This document shows, in pieces, positions 1-9,078 of a stretch of 64,000 bases of DNA. Origin of the DNA: Bradyrhizobium diazoefficiens (GTDB taxonomy: Bacteria > Pseudomonadota > Alphaproteobacteria > Rhizobiales > Xanthobacteraceae); NCBI RefSeq assembly GCF_016616885.1, contig NZ_CP067102.1, positions 930,001 through 994,000 on the forward strand. Reading direction: 5' to 3'. The notes under the pieces are model-generated. The model was not told the origin of the DNA, ran no database searches, and saw nothing but the letters and a program-made list of their open reading frames with translations. Numbering within the stretch: the stretch's first letter is position 1; each line of letters starts with the position of its first letter. Both the position numbers and the translations under genes were made by a program.

Positions 1-1
1 G

Positions 2-256
2 CATGTAAAACGGCCGCCGTCGGAATATATCCGCGAGCAGGTATGGTGGACCACGCAGCCGATGGAAGACCCCGAGCGGCGCGAGGATCTGTTCGACGTC
101 GTCAACTGGATCGGCTGGGACAGGCTGCTGTTCGCGACCGACTATCCGCATTGGGACTATGACGAGCCGTCACGTGTGCTGCCGGCGGGCGTCAGCGATG
201 CCAATCGCGAGGCGTTTTATCTCGGCAATGCGAAAAAGCTGTACGGGATCAGTTGA
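2..256 (+). CDS. Amidohydrolase (metal-dependent, TIM-barrel), C-terminal part
   Basis: The frame is open from base 2 and has no start in the window, so this is the C-terminal 84 residues of a longer protein. The segment LFATDYPHWDYD is the usual C-terminal metal-ligand strand of amidohydrolase family 2 (COG2159-like) enzymes, where the Asp of TDYPH binds the metal. The protein ends in a GNAKKLYGI tail, also typical of the family. Its stop overlaps the start of the Rieske gene by one base, so the two are probably co-translated and act in one degradative pathway. The substrate cannot be told from this fragment. Confidence 0.8.
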   Translation, partial: HVKRPPSEYIREQVWWTTQPMEDPERREDLFDVVNWIGWDRLLFATDYPHWDYDEPSRVLPAGVSDANREAFYLGNAKKLYGIS

Positions 257-669
257 TGGCGCGGCATGTGATTGCCGCGGTCGATGAGCTGCCGCCCGGC
301 ACGCGAAAATTCCTGGAGATCGACGGACGGCCGATTGCCGTCTTCAACATCAAGGGCGAATATTTCGGCCTGATGAACCGCTGTCCGCATCAGGGCGCGG
401 CGCTGTGCGAGGGGCCGCTGATCGGGCTGGCGCAGTCGAAGGATCCCGGTGAGATCGAATACACCAAACTCGGCGAGATCATCCGCTGCCCCTGGCACGG
501 CTGGGAGTTCGACATCCGCACCGGCCAATCCTATTGCGACCCCCGCCGCTTCCGCGTGAAGGCCTATCCGGCTCAAGTCGAGCCGGGCGCGCGCGTGGTG
601 AAGGGCCCGTATGTCGCGGAAACGATCCCGGTGAAGGTCGAGAGCGACTACGTGGTCGTGGAGCTGTAG
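256..669 (+). CDS. Rieske [2Fe-2S] ferredoxin-like protein
   Basis: This 137-residue protein carries both halves of a Rieske cluster site: CPHQGA near residues 43-48 and CPWHGWEFD near residues 82-90. These supply two Cys and two His ligands. It has no catalytic oxygenase domain, so it is either a ferredoxin component of a ring-hydroxylating or demethylating oxygenase or a stand-alone Rieske protein. The ATG at 256 overlaps the upstream stop; a TTG one codon earlier is possible. Co-transcription with an amidohydrolase suggests a shared catabolic role, which is inference. Confidence 0.85.
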   Translation: MARHVIAAVDELPPGTRKFLEIDGRPIAVFNIKGEYFGLMNRCPHQGAALCEGPLIGLAQSKDPGEIEYTKLGEIIRCPWHGWEFDIRTGQSYCDPRRFRVKAYPAQVEPGARVVKGPYVAETIPVKVESDYVVVEL

Positions 670-680
670 TCTCCGCTGTC

Positions 681-753
681 ATTCCGGGGCGGTCTTCAGG
701 ACCGAACCCGGAATCTCGAGGGTCCGGGTTCGATGTTTCGCATAGCCCCGGAA
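681..753. repeat. Palindromic intergenic repeat
   Basis: Outer arms ATTCCGGGGC and GCCCCGGAA enclose an inner pair (ACCCGGA...TCCGGGT). The element fills the space between convergent genes and resembles the abundant Bradyrhizobium intergenic palindromes. It could also serve as a bidirectional terminator. Confidence 0.6.
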
Positions 754-759
754 CGCCAT

Positions 760-2085
760 TCAGTGCCCCGCGACCGGCTCCGCCACCGGATCATACGTCG
801 GCACGGCCTTGCCGCCGCCGCGATAGACGATCAACGCCGCGATGATGCCGAGCGCGGCCGCGAACATCAGCCACGCGCCCGGTGCAGCCTTGTTGCCGGT
901 ATGCTCGATCAGCAGGGTCGAGGCGAACGGCGTGAAGGTGCCGAACAATGCCGCCGCGAGCGCGAAGGCCAGCGAGAAGCAGGTCGTGCGCACATGGGCC
1001 GGCACGATCTCGACCAGCGCACCGAGCATGGTGCCGCTGTACATGCCGAAATAGAACGAGAACATCATCTCGACCGCCAACAGCTTGCCGAAGGTCGGCG
1101 CAGCCACCAGCCAGCTCAGGGCCGGATAGGCGGTGAGCAGCGACAAGGTGGCGATGCCGAGCAGCACCGGCTTGCGGCCGATGCGGTCGGACAGCGCGCC
1201 ACCGACCGGATTCCAGATGAAGTTCGTGACGGCGACCAGCAGCGTGACCAGCAGCGCATCCTGCGTCGACAGTTTCAGCACGGTCTTGCCGAAGGTCGGC
1301 GTGTAGACGGTGACGAAGTAGAACGTCGTCGTGGTCAGGATCGCGATCATCATGCCGAGGATGACGATGCGCCAATTGGCAAGCGCGGAGGCGAACACTT
1401 CGTTTGCGGTCGGGTGCTTCTTCATCGCGAGGAACGCCGGCGTTTCCTCCAGCGTCCGCCGCAGGAAGAAGATCAGAGGAATGATCAGGCAGCCGACGAA
1501 GAATGGAATGCGCCAGCCCCAGGCGGCGACGGTGTCGGCCGGCATCACCTCGGAGAGCAGATAGCCGAGGATCGAAGCGACGAAGATCGCGACCTGCTGG
1601 CTCGACGACTGGAACGAAGTGTAAAAGCCGCGATTACCGGGCGTCGAGATCTCCGCGAGATAGACCGACACGCCGCCGAGCTCGACACCGGCGGAGAAGC
1701 CCTGCAGCAGGCGTCCGATCAGCACGATCACAGGTGCGGCGATGCCGATGGTGGCGTAGCTCGGGCAGAACGCGATCACGACCGTGCCGATGGCCATGAT
1801 GCCGAGCGTGACGATCAGGCCCTGGCGGCGGCCGATGCGATCGATGTAAGCCCCTAACACGATGGCGCCGACCGGGCGCATCAACGCGCCGAGCCAGAAC
1901 ACGCCAAAGGTGTTGAGCAGCGATGCGGTCTCATTGCTGGAGGGGAAGAACGCCTTGCCGATCGCGGCGGCGTAGAAGCCGAACAGGAAGAAGTCGAACT
2001 GTTCGAGGAAATTGCCTGATGTTGCGCGCAGGATCGCGCCGATACGCGACTTGATTGCGGGCGGATTGGTTGCTGGTCCAGCCAT
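760..2085 (-). CDS. MFS transporter, metabolite:H+ symporter (MHS) family
   Basis: The 441-residue hydrophobic protein has about twelve predicted membrane spans. The N-terminal [16 protein letters not shown] segment and the [15 protein letters not shown] segment are hallmarks of MHS symporters such as the citrate, tricarballylate and alpha-ketoglutarate carriers. The loop DRIGRRQG matches the MFS signature between helices 2 and 3. The start is supported by GGGGAG upstream of ATG. A LysR gene lies upstream on the same strand, so it may be regulated with this transporter, but no operator was identified. A di- or tricarboxylate substrate is the family expectation, not shown here. Confidence 0.85.
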   Translation of the reverse strand: MAGPATNPPAIKSRIGAILRATSGNFLEQFDFFLFGFYAAAIGKAFFPSSNETASLLNTFGVFWLGALMRPVGAIVLGAYIDRIGRRQGLIVTLGIMAIGTVVIAFCPSYATIGIAAPVIVLIGRLLQGFSAGVELGGVSVYLAEISTPGNRGFYTSFQSSSQQVAIFVASILGYLLSEVMPADTVAAWGWRIPFFVGCLIIPLIFFLRRTLEETPAFLAMKKHPTANEVFASALANWRIVILGMMIAILTTTTFYFVTVYTPTFGKTVLKLSTQDALLVTLLVAVTNFIWNPVGGALSDRIGRKPVLLGIATLSLLTAYPALSWLVAAPTFGKLLAVEMMFSFYFGMYSGTMLGALVEIVPAHVRTTCFSLAFALAAALFGTFTPFASTLLIEHTGNKAAPGAWLMFAAALGIIAALIVYRGGGKAVPTYDPVAEPVAGH

Positions 2086-2227
2086 TGACGTTGCTCCCCT
2101 GGAAGACGGCCGGACCGGAACTCATTTTCACGGCAAGGCGACAGATTGTTGCTGCGACAATCTGTCCAACCCCTCTCGCGCGGGGCCTTGCGAGTCAACC
2201 CATTTCGCTCCGGAAGATGACGAGTTT

Positions 2228-3121
2228 TTAGGCTTTATTTTGCGTTGCAGCGATCATCCATTGGCGGAACGCGGCGAGCTTCGGTGCTTCGCGGCGGCCC
2301 TCGGGCGAGACCAGATAGAAGCCGGCATCGGCCGGCAGCGCGATCTTGAAGGGAACCACGAGCCGGCCCTTGGCGATGTCGTCTCGCACATAAGATGTTC
2401 GGCCCATCGCCACGCCCATGCCGTCGATCGCTGCCTGGATTGTCACGAAAGTCATATCGAAGGTGAGGCCGGGCTGTCGGGAAATGTCGGTCGGCAGGCC
2501 TGCCGCTGTCAGCCAGAGCCGCCAGTCGTCACCGCTGTTGGTGTGGAGCAGCACGTAATCCTTCAGATCCCCAGGCGTACGCAGCGGCTCGTCGCCACGC
2601 AGTAACGACGGGCTACACACCGGAAACAATTCGTCCGCCATCAGCCAGTCGGCGCGCAGGCCCGCCCACTGGCCTCTGCCGTAGCGGATCGCTGCGTCGA
2701 CATTGTCGCGCTGAAAATCGACCAGGCTGGTCGAGGTGGTGATGCGGACGTCGATGCCGGGGTGGGCCTCCTGGAAATCGGTCAATCGCGGCAGCAGCCA
2801 TTTCGCGGCGAGTGAGGCGATGGTCGAGACCGTCAGCACCTTGTCGTCGTCCTTGCGCAGTAGCCGGTCAGTGGCAAGGCGGAGATCGTTGAAGGCGGCG
2901 CGGACGCCGGGGAGGTAGTCGCGCGCCTCCGGCGTCAGCGCCAGCGCGCGGTTCTGCCGGATGAACAGGCGGATGCCGAGCTCCTCCTCGAGCCGGCGGA
3001 TCTGATGGCTGATTGCCGTCTGCGTCACGTTCAGCTCGCTCGCCGCCAGCGTGAAGCTGAGGTGGCGCGCGGCGGCCTCAAAGGCCCGCAATCCGTTCAG
3101 GGAGGGCAATCTGGCAGTCAT
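2228..3121 (-). CDS. LysR-family transcriptional regulator, GcvA-like
   Basis: This 297-residue protein has an N-terminal winged helix (LNGLRAFEAAARHLSFTLAA, then VTQTAISHQIRRLEE). The LPSLNGLRAFEAAARH opening is characteristic of the GcvA branch. A type 2 periplasmic-binding fold for an effector follows. It is divergent from the DUF1127 gene and lies upstream of the MHS transporter on the same strand. The effector is unknown. Confidence 0.9.
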   Translation of the reverse strand: MTARLPSLNGLRAFEAAARHLSFTLAASELNVTQTAISHQIRRLEEELGIRLFIRQNRALALTPEARDYLPGVRAAFNDLRLATDRLLRKDDDKVLTVSTIASLAAKWLLPRLTDFQEAHPGIDVRITTSTSLVDFQRDNVDAAIRYGRGQWAGLRADWLMADELFPVCSPSLLRGDEPLRTPGDLKDYVLLHTNSGDDWRLWLTAAGLPTDISRQPGLTFDMTFVTIQAAIDGMGVAMGRTSYVRDDIAKGRLVVPFKIALPADAGFYLVSPEGRREAPKLAAFRQWMIAATQNKA

Positions 3122-3231
3122 CTGGCAGCAGGATGCATGAGCTTAATTCATGCGAAGAGGTACAAATTGTCGTTTGTCGCAGCGCACTTAGAAGCAGATA
3201 TTAGCAGCCAAGTTAGCTCAAGGAGCTGAAA

Positions 3232-3435
3232 ATGTCTACTTTGACCGACAATTCGATGACAAATCATCATGCAGCGGGCCTGATCCAGCAGATCGGCGAG
3301 ACCCTTCATGTCTGGCACGAGCGCTACCGGACCCGTCGGGAGCTGACCCACTGGACCGCCCGCGATCTCCATGACGTCGGCCTGTCCTGGAGCGATGTTG
3401 CTTACGAAGCCGAGAAACCCTTCTGGCGGGCCTGA
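3232..3435 (+). CDS. DUF1127 small protein
   Basis: This 67-residue protein has the DUF1127 core near its C-terminus: RTRRELTHWTARDLHDVGLS, an Arg-rich helix followed by the L..L.D.GLS turn. Members of the family are small regulatory or RNA-interacting proteins in alphaproteobacteria, some linked to stress and phosphate responses. A strong AAGGAG site precedes ATG at 3232. The GNAT gene starts 67 bases downstream on the same strand, so the two may be co-transcribed. Confidence 0.85.
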   Translation: MSTLTDNSMTNHHAAGLIQQIGETLHVWHERYRTRRELTHWTARDLHDVGLSWSDVAYEAEKPFWRA

Positions 3436-3502
3436 TTGGCCGCCAGGCCGGCGCGGCCTGATCACAGGGGCGTCGGCGGTCCTTTTTCGCGAGGCTCATG
3501 TC

Positions 3503-4126
3503 ATGAGCATCTATCGCCTGGAAGATTTGAAGCAATATTCGGACACGCTGCGCACCCGGCAGGGTGAGGCGCTCGACGTTCGCTTCGTCGAGCCGCGCGA
3601 CACCGACGAGCTTCAGCATTATTTCCGTTCGCTCTCGACCCGCTCCCGCTACAACCGTTTCTTCGGCGCCATCAGTGAATTGCCGAAAGGCCTGCTGCAC
3701 GAGTTTCTCCAGGTTGGCGAGCGCGAGCGTTTCACCGTGGTCGCCACCATGATGGTCGACGGTTTCGAGACCATCGTGGCCGAGGCGCGCTACGCCTTTC
3801 ATGCCGAGACCTCGACGCTCGAGTTCGGCCTCTCGGTCGACGACCGCTGGCAAGGGCATGGCATTGCAACCGCGCTCCTGAAGAATCTCGAGTGCCGCGC
3901 CGCCGCGCTTGGCGCCGAGCACATCTTCGGCGACACGCTGCGCTCCAACCAGACCATGATCTCGCTCGCGCGCAAATCCGGCTTCGCCTTCGTCAATCAT
4001 CCTGACGACTGGAAGCTGGTGCGTTTCGACAAGGAGATCCACGTCGCGCCGAAGGACATTCCCTGCGCGAGCTGGCGTCTCGCAGCACTTTCCCGTCAGG
4101 CCGATAGCCCCTCAGCCTCGGCCTGA
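3503..4126 (+). CDS. GNAT-family N-acetyltransferase
   Basis: The 207-residue protein contains a GNAT fold. The acetyl-CoA loop is VDDRWQGHGIATALL, around residues 112-126 (the R/Q-x-x-G-x-G/A motif), followed by the HIFGDTLRSNQTM strand-helix. It is similar in type to the acetyltransferase modules of acyl-CoA-synthetase-linked or stand-alone regulators. The ATG at 3503 is preferred because the longer open frame overlaps the preceding gene. The acceptor is unknown. Confidence 0.8.
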   Translation: MSIYRLEDLKQYSDTLRTRQGEALDVRFVEPRDTDELQHYFRSLSTRSRYNRFFGAISELPKGLLHEFLQVGERERFTVVATMMVDGFETIVAEARYAFHAETSTLEFGLSVDDRWQGHGIATALLKNLECRAAALGAEHIFGDTLRSNQTMISLARKSGFAFVNHPDDWKLVRFDKEIHVAPKDIPCASWRLAALSRQADSPSASA

Positions 4127-4137
4127 CGCCACTCCGA

Positions 4138-4174
4138 GCCCGGCTCAGGTCAAATCTGAGCCGGGCATTTTTTT
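4138..4174 (+). terminator. Rho-independent terminator
   Basis: A perfect 11-bp stem (GCCCGGCTCAG / CTGAGCCGGGC) with a 7-nt loop is followed by a run of eight T. It ends the DUF1127-GNAT unit. Confidence 0.9.
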
Positions 4175-4194
4175 GTCTTCACGCGGCTTGCCCC

Positions 4195-5025
4195 CTACTT
4201 CCCCGTAAACACCGCCTTGCGCTTCTCGATGAAGGCCTGCACCGCTTCCTTGTGATCGGCGGTGGTGGTCAGGCGAATCAGGCGTTCGGCCTCATGGTCG
4301 CGGGCGGTTTCGAAATCGAACAGCAGGGCTTCGTCGAGATTGTCCTTCATGTAGCGCAGCGCCAGGCGCGGGCCTTCGGCGAGCGACTTTGCCAACGCGA
4401 AGGCTTCGGCTTGCAGCTTGTCGTCGGGAACGACGCGGTTGACGAGGCCGATGGCCTCTGCGCGCGCGGCATCGACCCGATCGCCGGTGAACAGCAGCTC
4501 GCGCGCTCGCGCGGTGCCCACCAGCCGCGTCAACAGCCAGGCGATGCCGTAATCGCCGGAGAGCGCGATGCGCGCATAGCCGGTAGCGACGAAGGCCGAT
4601 TGTGCCGCGATGCGGATGTCGCAGGCCATGGCGAGGGCAAGCCCGGCGCCGACCGCAGGGCCGGGAAGGGCGGCGATGGTCGGCTTGCGCACCGACACCA
4701 GCGCGCCAGTGAGCAGCCGCTGCCGTTCCTGGAGATCGGCGATGCGCTCATCAAGCGACATCTCCAGCTTGTTGGGATCGCGATGCGCGCCCATGCCCTT
4801 GACGTTGCCACCGGCGCAGAACGCCTCGCCGGCGCCGGTGATGAGCAGCGCGCCGACATCGGGGTTTTCACCACAGCTCCGGATCATCATGCGCAGCGCC
4901 GGCGTCAGCGTGTCCGACAGCGAGTTGCGCGCCTCCGGCCGGTTCAGCGTGATGACAGCGACGCGGTCGCGGATGACGCAGAGCAATTCATTGGTGCCGG
5001 TGTCGATGGTGGTTTCGGTGGTCAT
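4195..5025 (-). CDS. Enoyl-CoA hydratase/isomerase family protein
   Basis: This 276-residue crotonase-fold protein has the first oxyanion-hole segment AFCAGGNVKGM near residues 68-78. The second is PAVGAGLALAMACDIRIA. The start at 5025 is chosen for the GGGAGAG site seven bases ahead; an ATG 24 bases upstream lacks one. It acts on a CoA thioester, probably hydrating or isomerising it in beta-oxidation or a related degradative route. It lies next to an SDR on the same strand and faces an acyl-CoA dehydrogenase. Confidence 0.88.
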   Translation of the reverse strand: MTTETTIDTGTNELLCVIRDRVAVITLNRPEARNSLSDTLTPALRMMIRSCGENPDVGALLITGAGEAFCAGGNVKGMGAHRDPNKLEMSLDERIADLQERQRLLTGALVSVRKPTIAALPGPAVGAGLALAMACDIRIAAQSAFVATGYARIALSGDYGIAWLLTRLVGTARARELLFTGDRVDAARAEAIGLVNRVVPDDKLQAEAFALAKSLAEGPRLALRYMKDNLDEALLFDFETARDHEAERLIRLTTTADHKEAVQAFIEKRKAVFTGK

Positions 5026-5043
5026 TGTCTCTCCCTCTCCCTT

Positions 5044-5130
5044 CGTCATTGCGAGGAGCGAAGCGACGAAGCAATCCAGTCTGTATCCGAGGACGCATCT
5101 CTGGATTGCTTCGCTTCGCTCGCAATGACG
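5044..5130. repeat. Bradyrhizobium-type palindromic repeat, copy A
   Basis: The arms CGTCATTGCGAGGAGCGAAG and its near complement ending CTCGCAATGACG surround a variable loop. The arms AAGCAATCCAG / CTGGATTGCTT pair further in. The same element recurs at 9454 and, as a variant, at 14737. It can fold into one long hairpin between two co-directional genes. Confidence 0.85.
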
Positions 5131-5152
5131 GTTGTTGTTACGTTATTGCCTC

Positions 5153-5854
5153 TCAAAACTTCTCCACCCACGGCCGCAGCTCGAGCTCCCAGCTCCAGGC
5201 GCTGCGCGGCTGTTGCAAGACATTCCAGTAGCTCTCCGCGATCGCATCGGGATCGAGCATGGAATCCGGTTTGTCCTCTGCTTCCGTGCGCGCCGCGCTG
5301 CGGATGCCGCCGTCGATGACGAAGTGCGCGATATGGATGCCCTGCGGCGACAATTCGCGCGCCATGCTCTGCGCCAGCCCGCGCAGCGCGAACTTGCCCA
5401 TCGCGAACGGCGCGGACTGCGCGTAGCCCTTCACGCTTGCGGACGCGCCGGTGAACAGGATCGCGCCATGCTTGTTCGGCACCATGCGCTTTGCGGCCTG
5501 CTGCGCCACCAGGAAACCGCCATAGGCGCTGACCGCGATCGCGTTCGCGACGTCGGCAGGCACGAGATCCACGAACGGGCCACGCGCGCGGCCGCTGGCG
5601 TTGTAGATGACGAGGTCCGGCGTGCCGATCTCGCGCTCGACCAGGCCGAACAGGCGCTCGACTTCCTCTGGCTCGGTGGCGTTGCAGGCATAGGCCTTCG
5701 CGCCGGTCTGGCCGCAGAGCGCGCCTAATTTCTCGATCTTGCGTGCGGCCAGCGCGACGCGAATGCCTTGCGCGGACAGCAGCCGTGCCAGCGAGGCGCT
5801 CAGGCCTTCGCCGGCGCCGACGATGAGGGCGATCTTGTATTTCGGATGTTCCAT
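5153..5854 (-). CDS. Short-chain dehydrogenase-like protein lacking the catalytic Tyr (SDR_c10 type)
   Basis: The 233-residue Rossmann protein has an incomplete glycine motif (VGAGEGLSASLA). At the usual YxxxK active site it reads FAMGK, so Phe replaces the catalytic Tyr while the Lys is kept. This matches the described SDR_c10 subgroup, which has Phe at that position. It may bind NAD(P) without classical dehydrogenase chemistry. It is upstream of and co-directional with the enoyl-CoA hydratase, with repeat copy A between them, and is divergent from the acyl-CoA dehydrogenase. Confidence 0.85.
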   Translation of the reverse strand: MEHPKYKIALIVGAGEGLSASLARLLSAQGIRVALAARKIEKLGALCGQTGAKAYACNATEPEEVERLFGLVEREIGTPDLVIYNASGRARGPFVDLVPADVANAIAVSAYGGFLVAQQAAKRMVPNKHGAILFTGASASVKGYAQSAPFAMGKFALRGLAQSMARELSPQGIHIAHFVIDGGIRSAARTEAEDKPDSMLDPDAIAESYWNVLQQPRSAWSWELELRPWVEKF

Positions 5855-6087
5855 GGCGTGATCTCTCGGGGATGGGACGCCGCTGATCTATGTATCGCCT
5901 GAGCGAACGACCAGCCAGAATCCAGGGCCAGCCGATCACAATTCCGCAGAGCGAATTGCTCTTTCACGGCGATCATGCCTCCCTGACAATTTGCGGCTTT
6001 ATCGGCTCTCGCGATGGGAGCATGATCGACATCATCCCAAGCGGCAAGCGTCTAGAATGCCGCCGGGCGGAAACGAAGAGGACGATC

Positions 6088-7872
6088 ATGCACAAGCCGG
6101 CCACAGCGCAGCCAAAACATGTCGCGGCCGCACCATCCGGCCTGCTGGCGCCCGACACCACAGGCATGAATTTCTATCGCGCCGATCAGGCGCTGACGGA
6201 CCTCCTGCGCATTCATCTGCCAGACACGCTGTTCCGTCACATCGAGCCGCATCTCGACCGCCTCGGTGAATTGGCCGGCGGCCACCTCGACGAATGTGCG
6301 CGGCTCGCCGACCGGCACACGCCGGTGCTGCACCAGCGCGACAAGTTCGGCCGCGACGTGCAGTGGATCGAATATCACCCGGCCTATCGCGAGCTGGAGA
6401 ATGCCGCCTTCGGTGAGTTCGGTATCCACGCGCTCTCGCTCCGCAAGGGCATCATGGGCTGGCCGGACAAATATCCGGTGGTGGCAAAACATGCCTTCAC
6501 CTTCCTGTTCAATCAGACCGAATTCGGCATGGGCTGCCCGATCAACGTCACCGACGGCTGCGCGAAGCTGCTGGCGAATTTCGGCAGCGACGCGCTGAAG
6601 GCAAAGTATTTGGACGGCCTGACCCAGACCGACATGAGCAAGCTGACGCAAGGCGGCCAGTTCATGACCGAGAAGGAGGGCGGCTCCGACGTCGGCACGC
6701 TGACCACGCGCGCGGTGCAGGAGGGCGATCATTGGCGCCTCACTGGCGAAAAATGGTTCTGCTCGAATGCCGATGCCAAAGTGGTGATGCTGCTGGCGCG
6801 CCCCGAAGGCGCCGGCCCCGGTACGCGCGGCGTCGGCCTGTTCCTGATGCCGCGCTTCCTCGACGACGGTTCGCAGAACCACTACCGGATCGTGCGTCTC
6901 AAGGACAAGCTCGGCACCCGCTCGATGGCCTCGGGCGAGATCAAGCTCGAAGGCGCGATCGCCTATGCCGTAGGCCGACTCGACCGCGGCTTTGTGCAAA
7001 TGGCCGAGATGGTGAACTCGTCGCGGCTCTCCAACGGCGTCAAGTCGACCGCGCTGATGCGCCGCGCCTATCATGATGCCATGACGGTGGCGAAGAACCG
7101 TGTCGTGTTCGGCAACCGCATCATCGACCTGCCGCTCGGGCGACGGCAGATGCTGAAGATCATGCTGCCGGTCGAGCAGGCACTGTCGATGAGCTTTCTC
7201 ACCGCCGATGCGCTCGATCGTGCGGAAGCCGGCAGCCAGGATGCGGCGGCGCTGCTGCGCATCCTGACCCCGACCTTGAAATTCCGTGCAACGCGCGATG
7301 CGCGAAAAGTCTGTGGCGATGCGCTCGAGATGCGCGGCGGCATCGGCTATATCGAGGAATTCGCCACCGCACGCCTGCTGCGTGATGCACATCTCGGTTC
7401 GGTCTGGGAAGGCACCGGCAACATCGTTGCGATCGATGCGCTGAGGCGCGCCGTCGGCCGCCACGGCGCAGAATCCGCGCTATCGGCCGATCTGCATGCC
7501 CGCCTCGACGACAGCGCCTCGGTGCCGCAGGCCTGGCGCGACACCTTGCGCGGTCTTGTCGATCGCGCCGTCGGCTTTGCGCGCGAGGTTGCGGGCAAGG
7601 CGGACAACGAAGCCGACGCGCGTCGCGCAACGAGCCTGCTCTATCATGTGGCCAGCGCCGTCGCGCTCGCCTGGGAAGCGCATCGCATCCACGAGATGCG
7701 CGGCGATGCGCGCCGGCTGCTGCTGTCGCGCCTCGTGATCGACCATCGCGTGTCGCCGAGCGACCCGTTCCGGCTAACGGAAAATACCACGCAGGCGACG
7801 ATCGCCGCGCTGCTGCTCGGCGATCGCGATGCCGGCATGAGCGAGGTTGGCGAACTGGTTCTGGCAGCGTAG
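6088..7872 (+). CDS. Acyl-CoA dehydrogenase, AidB-like
   Basis: This 594-residue flavoprotein is longer than classical acyl-CoA dehydrogenases (about 380). It has AidB-branch features: FMTEKEGGSDVGTL in the FAD/substrate region, EMRGGIGYIEEFATARLLRD and HLGSVWEGTGNI near the C-terminal half. The start at 6088 is supported by GAAGAGGA. The 233 bases back to the divergent SDR hold only a likely promoter region. It probably oxidises an acyl-CoA with an alcohol dehydrogenase gene 44 bases downstream. A role in alkylation protection like AidB is possible but not shown. Confidence 0.85.
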   Translation: MHKPATAQPKHVAAAPSGLLAPDTTGMNFYRADQALTDLLRIHLPDTLFRHIEPHLDRLGELAGGHLDECARLADRHTPVLHQRDKFGRDVQWIEYHPAYRELENAAFGEFGIHALSLRKGIMGWPDKYPVVAKHAFTFLFNQTEFGMGCPINVTDGCAKLLANFGSDALKAKYLDGLTQTDMSKLTQGGQFMTEKEGGSDVGTLTTRAVQEGDHWRLTGEKWFCSNADAKVVMLLARPEGAGPGTRGVGLFLMPRFLDDGSQNHYRIVRLKDKLGTRSMASGEIKLEGAIAYAVGRLDRGFVQMAEMVNSSRLSNGVKSTALMRRAYHDAMTVAKNRVVFGNRIIDLPLGRRQMLKIMLPVEQALSMSFLTADALDRAEAGSQDAAALLRILTPTLKFRATRDARKVCGDALEMRGGIGYIEEFATARLLRDAHLGSVWEGTGNIVAIDALRRAVGRHGAESALSADLHARLDDSASVPQAWRDTLRGLVDRAVGFAREVAGKADNEADARRATSLLYHVASAVALAWEAHRIHEMRGDARRLLLSRLVIDHRVSPSDPFRLTENTTQATIAALLLGDRDAGMSEVGELVLAA

Positions 7873-7916
7873 GCTGGCGCGTCACGATCGAACAAAAACG
7901 CGATAGGGAGTGCTCG

Positions 7917-9005
7917 ATGAAGGCCGCCGTCCTCTATGAAGTCAACACGCCGCTGGTGATCGAGGATGTCAGCCTGCCGAAGCCCGGCCCGCGCGAAGTC
8001 CTAATCCGCACGTCCGTTGCCGGGCTCTGCCACTCCGATCTGCACTTCATGGAAGGGCTCTATCCGCATCCGCTGCCCGCGGTGCTCGGACACGAGTCTG
8101 CCGGCATCGTCGAGCAGGTCGGCTCCGACGTCACCTATGTGAAGCCCGGCGACCACGTGGTCACCTGCCTCTCCGTGTTCTGCGGCACCTGCGACAATTG
8201 CACCACCGGCCGCACCGTGCTCTGCACCGACACCACGGTGAAGCTGCTGCCGGGCGCCTCCAACCGCATGCATTGGTCGAAGCCTGAGAAGCTGCACCAG
8301 TTCCTGAATCTTTCGTCCTTTGCCGAGCAGATGCTGGTGCACGAGAACGCCATCGTCAAAATCCGCAAAGAGATGCCGCTCGATCTCGCCGCGCTGATCG
8401 GCTGCGGCGTCATCACCGGCTACGGCGCGGTGGTGAACACGGCGAAAGTGACTGCGGGCGAAACCGTCGCGGTGATCGGCTGCGGCAGTGTCGGCATGGC
8501 CGCGATCAACGGCGCGCAGATCGCAGGCGCCGGCCGCATCATTGCCATCGACACCAATCCGGCCAAGCTCCAGCTCGCGACCAAGCTGGGCGCGACCGAC
8601 ATCATCAATCCCGCCGACGGCGATGTCGTCAAGCAGGTGCGCGACCTCACCAATGGCGGCGTCCAGCATTCCTTCGAGGTGCTCGGCCGCAAGGAAACCG
8701 CCGAGCAGGCCTTTGGCATGCTCGCCTCGGGCGGCACGGCCACCATCGTCGGCATGATCCCGTTCGGCCAGAAGATCGAACTGCACGGTTTCGACTTTCT
8801 GCGCGAGCGCCGGATCCAGGGCTCGTCGATGGGCTCCAACCATTTCCGCGTCGACATGCCGCGCCTGGTCGATTTCTATTTGCGCGGGCGGCTGCATTTG
8901 GAAGATTGGATCTCGGCCAAGCTGAAGCTCTCGGAGATCAACGAGGGTTTTGCCAACATGAAAGCCGGCAAGACGCTGCGAAGCGTGATTGTGTTCGATA
9001 GCTGA
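7917..9005 (+). CDS. Zinc-dependent alcohol dehydrogenase (class III-like MDR family)
   Basis: The 362-residue medium-chain dehydrogenase has catalytic zinc ligands Cys38 (GLCHSD), His59/Glu60 (GHE) and the Cys of LIGCGV. It has a structural zinc lobe with Cys89, Cys92, Cys95 and Cys103, and the NAD motif GCGSVG. It oxidises an alcohol with NAD+. GGGAG lies ahead of ATG. It follows the acyl-CoA dehydrogenase closely, so the two are likely co-expressed. Confidence 0.9.
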   Translation: MKAAVLYEVNTPLVIEDVSLPKPGPREVLIRTSVAGLCHSDLHFMEGLYPHPLPAVLGHESAGIVEQVGSDVTYVKPGDHVVTCLSVFCGTCDNCTTGRTVLCTDTTVKLLPGASNRMHWSKPEKLHQFLNLSSFAEQMLVHENAIVKIRKEMPLDLAALIGCGVITGYGAVVNTAKVTAGETVAVIGCGSVGMAAINGAQIAGAGRIIAIDTNPAKLQLATKLGATDIINPADGDVVKQVRDLTNGGVQHSFEVLGRKETAEQAFGMLASGGTATIVGMIPFGQKIELHGFDFLRERRIQGSSMGSNHFRVDMPRLVDFYLRGRLHLEDWISAKLKLSEINEGFANMKAGKTLRSVIVFDS

Positions 9006-9078
9006 GAGCCGCAATGACAGTGTCATCGCCCGCATCAAGCCGGGGCATGACAGTGGAGTGGGGGAGAGGTGAGAAATC

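Noticed and set aside
733..1857. A 374-codon plus-strand frame opposite the MHS transporter
   Set aside because: The composition is Arg/Asp/His/Gln-rich with no domain; the minus strand encodes a convincing transporter.
6052..7464. A 470-codon minus-strand frame opposite the acyl-CoA dehydrogenase
   Set aside because: Shadow of the AidB-like gene; no ribosome site or recognisable motif.
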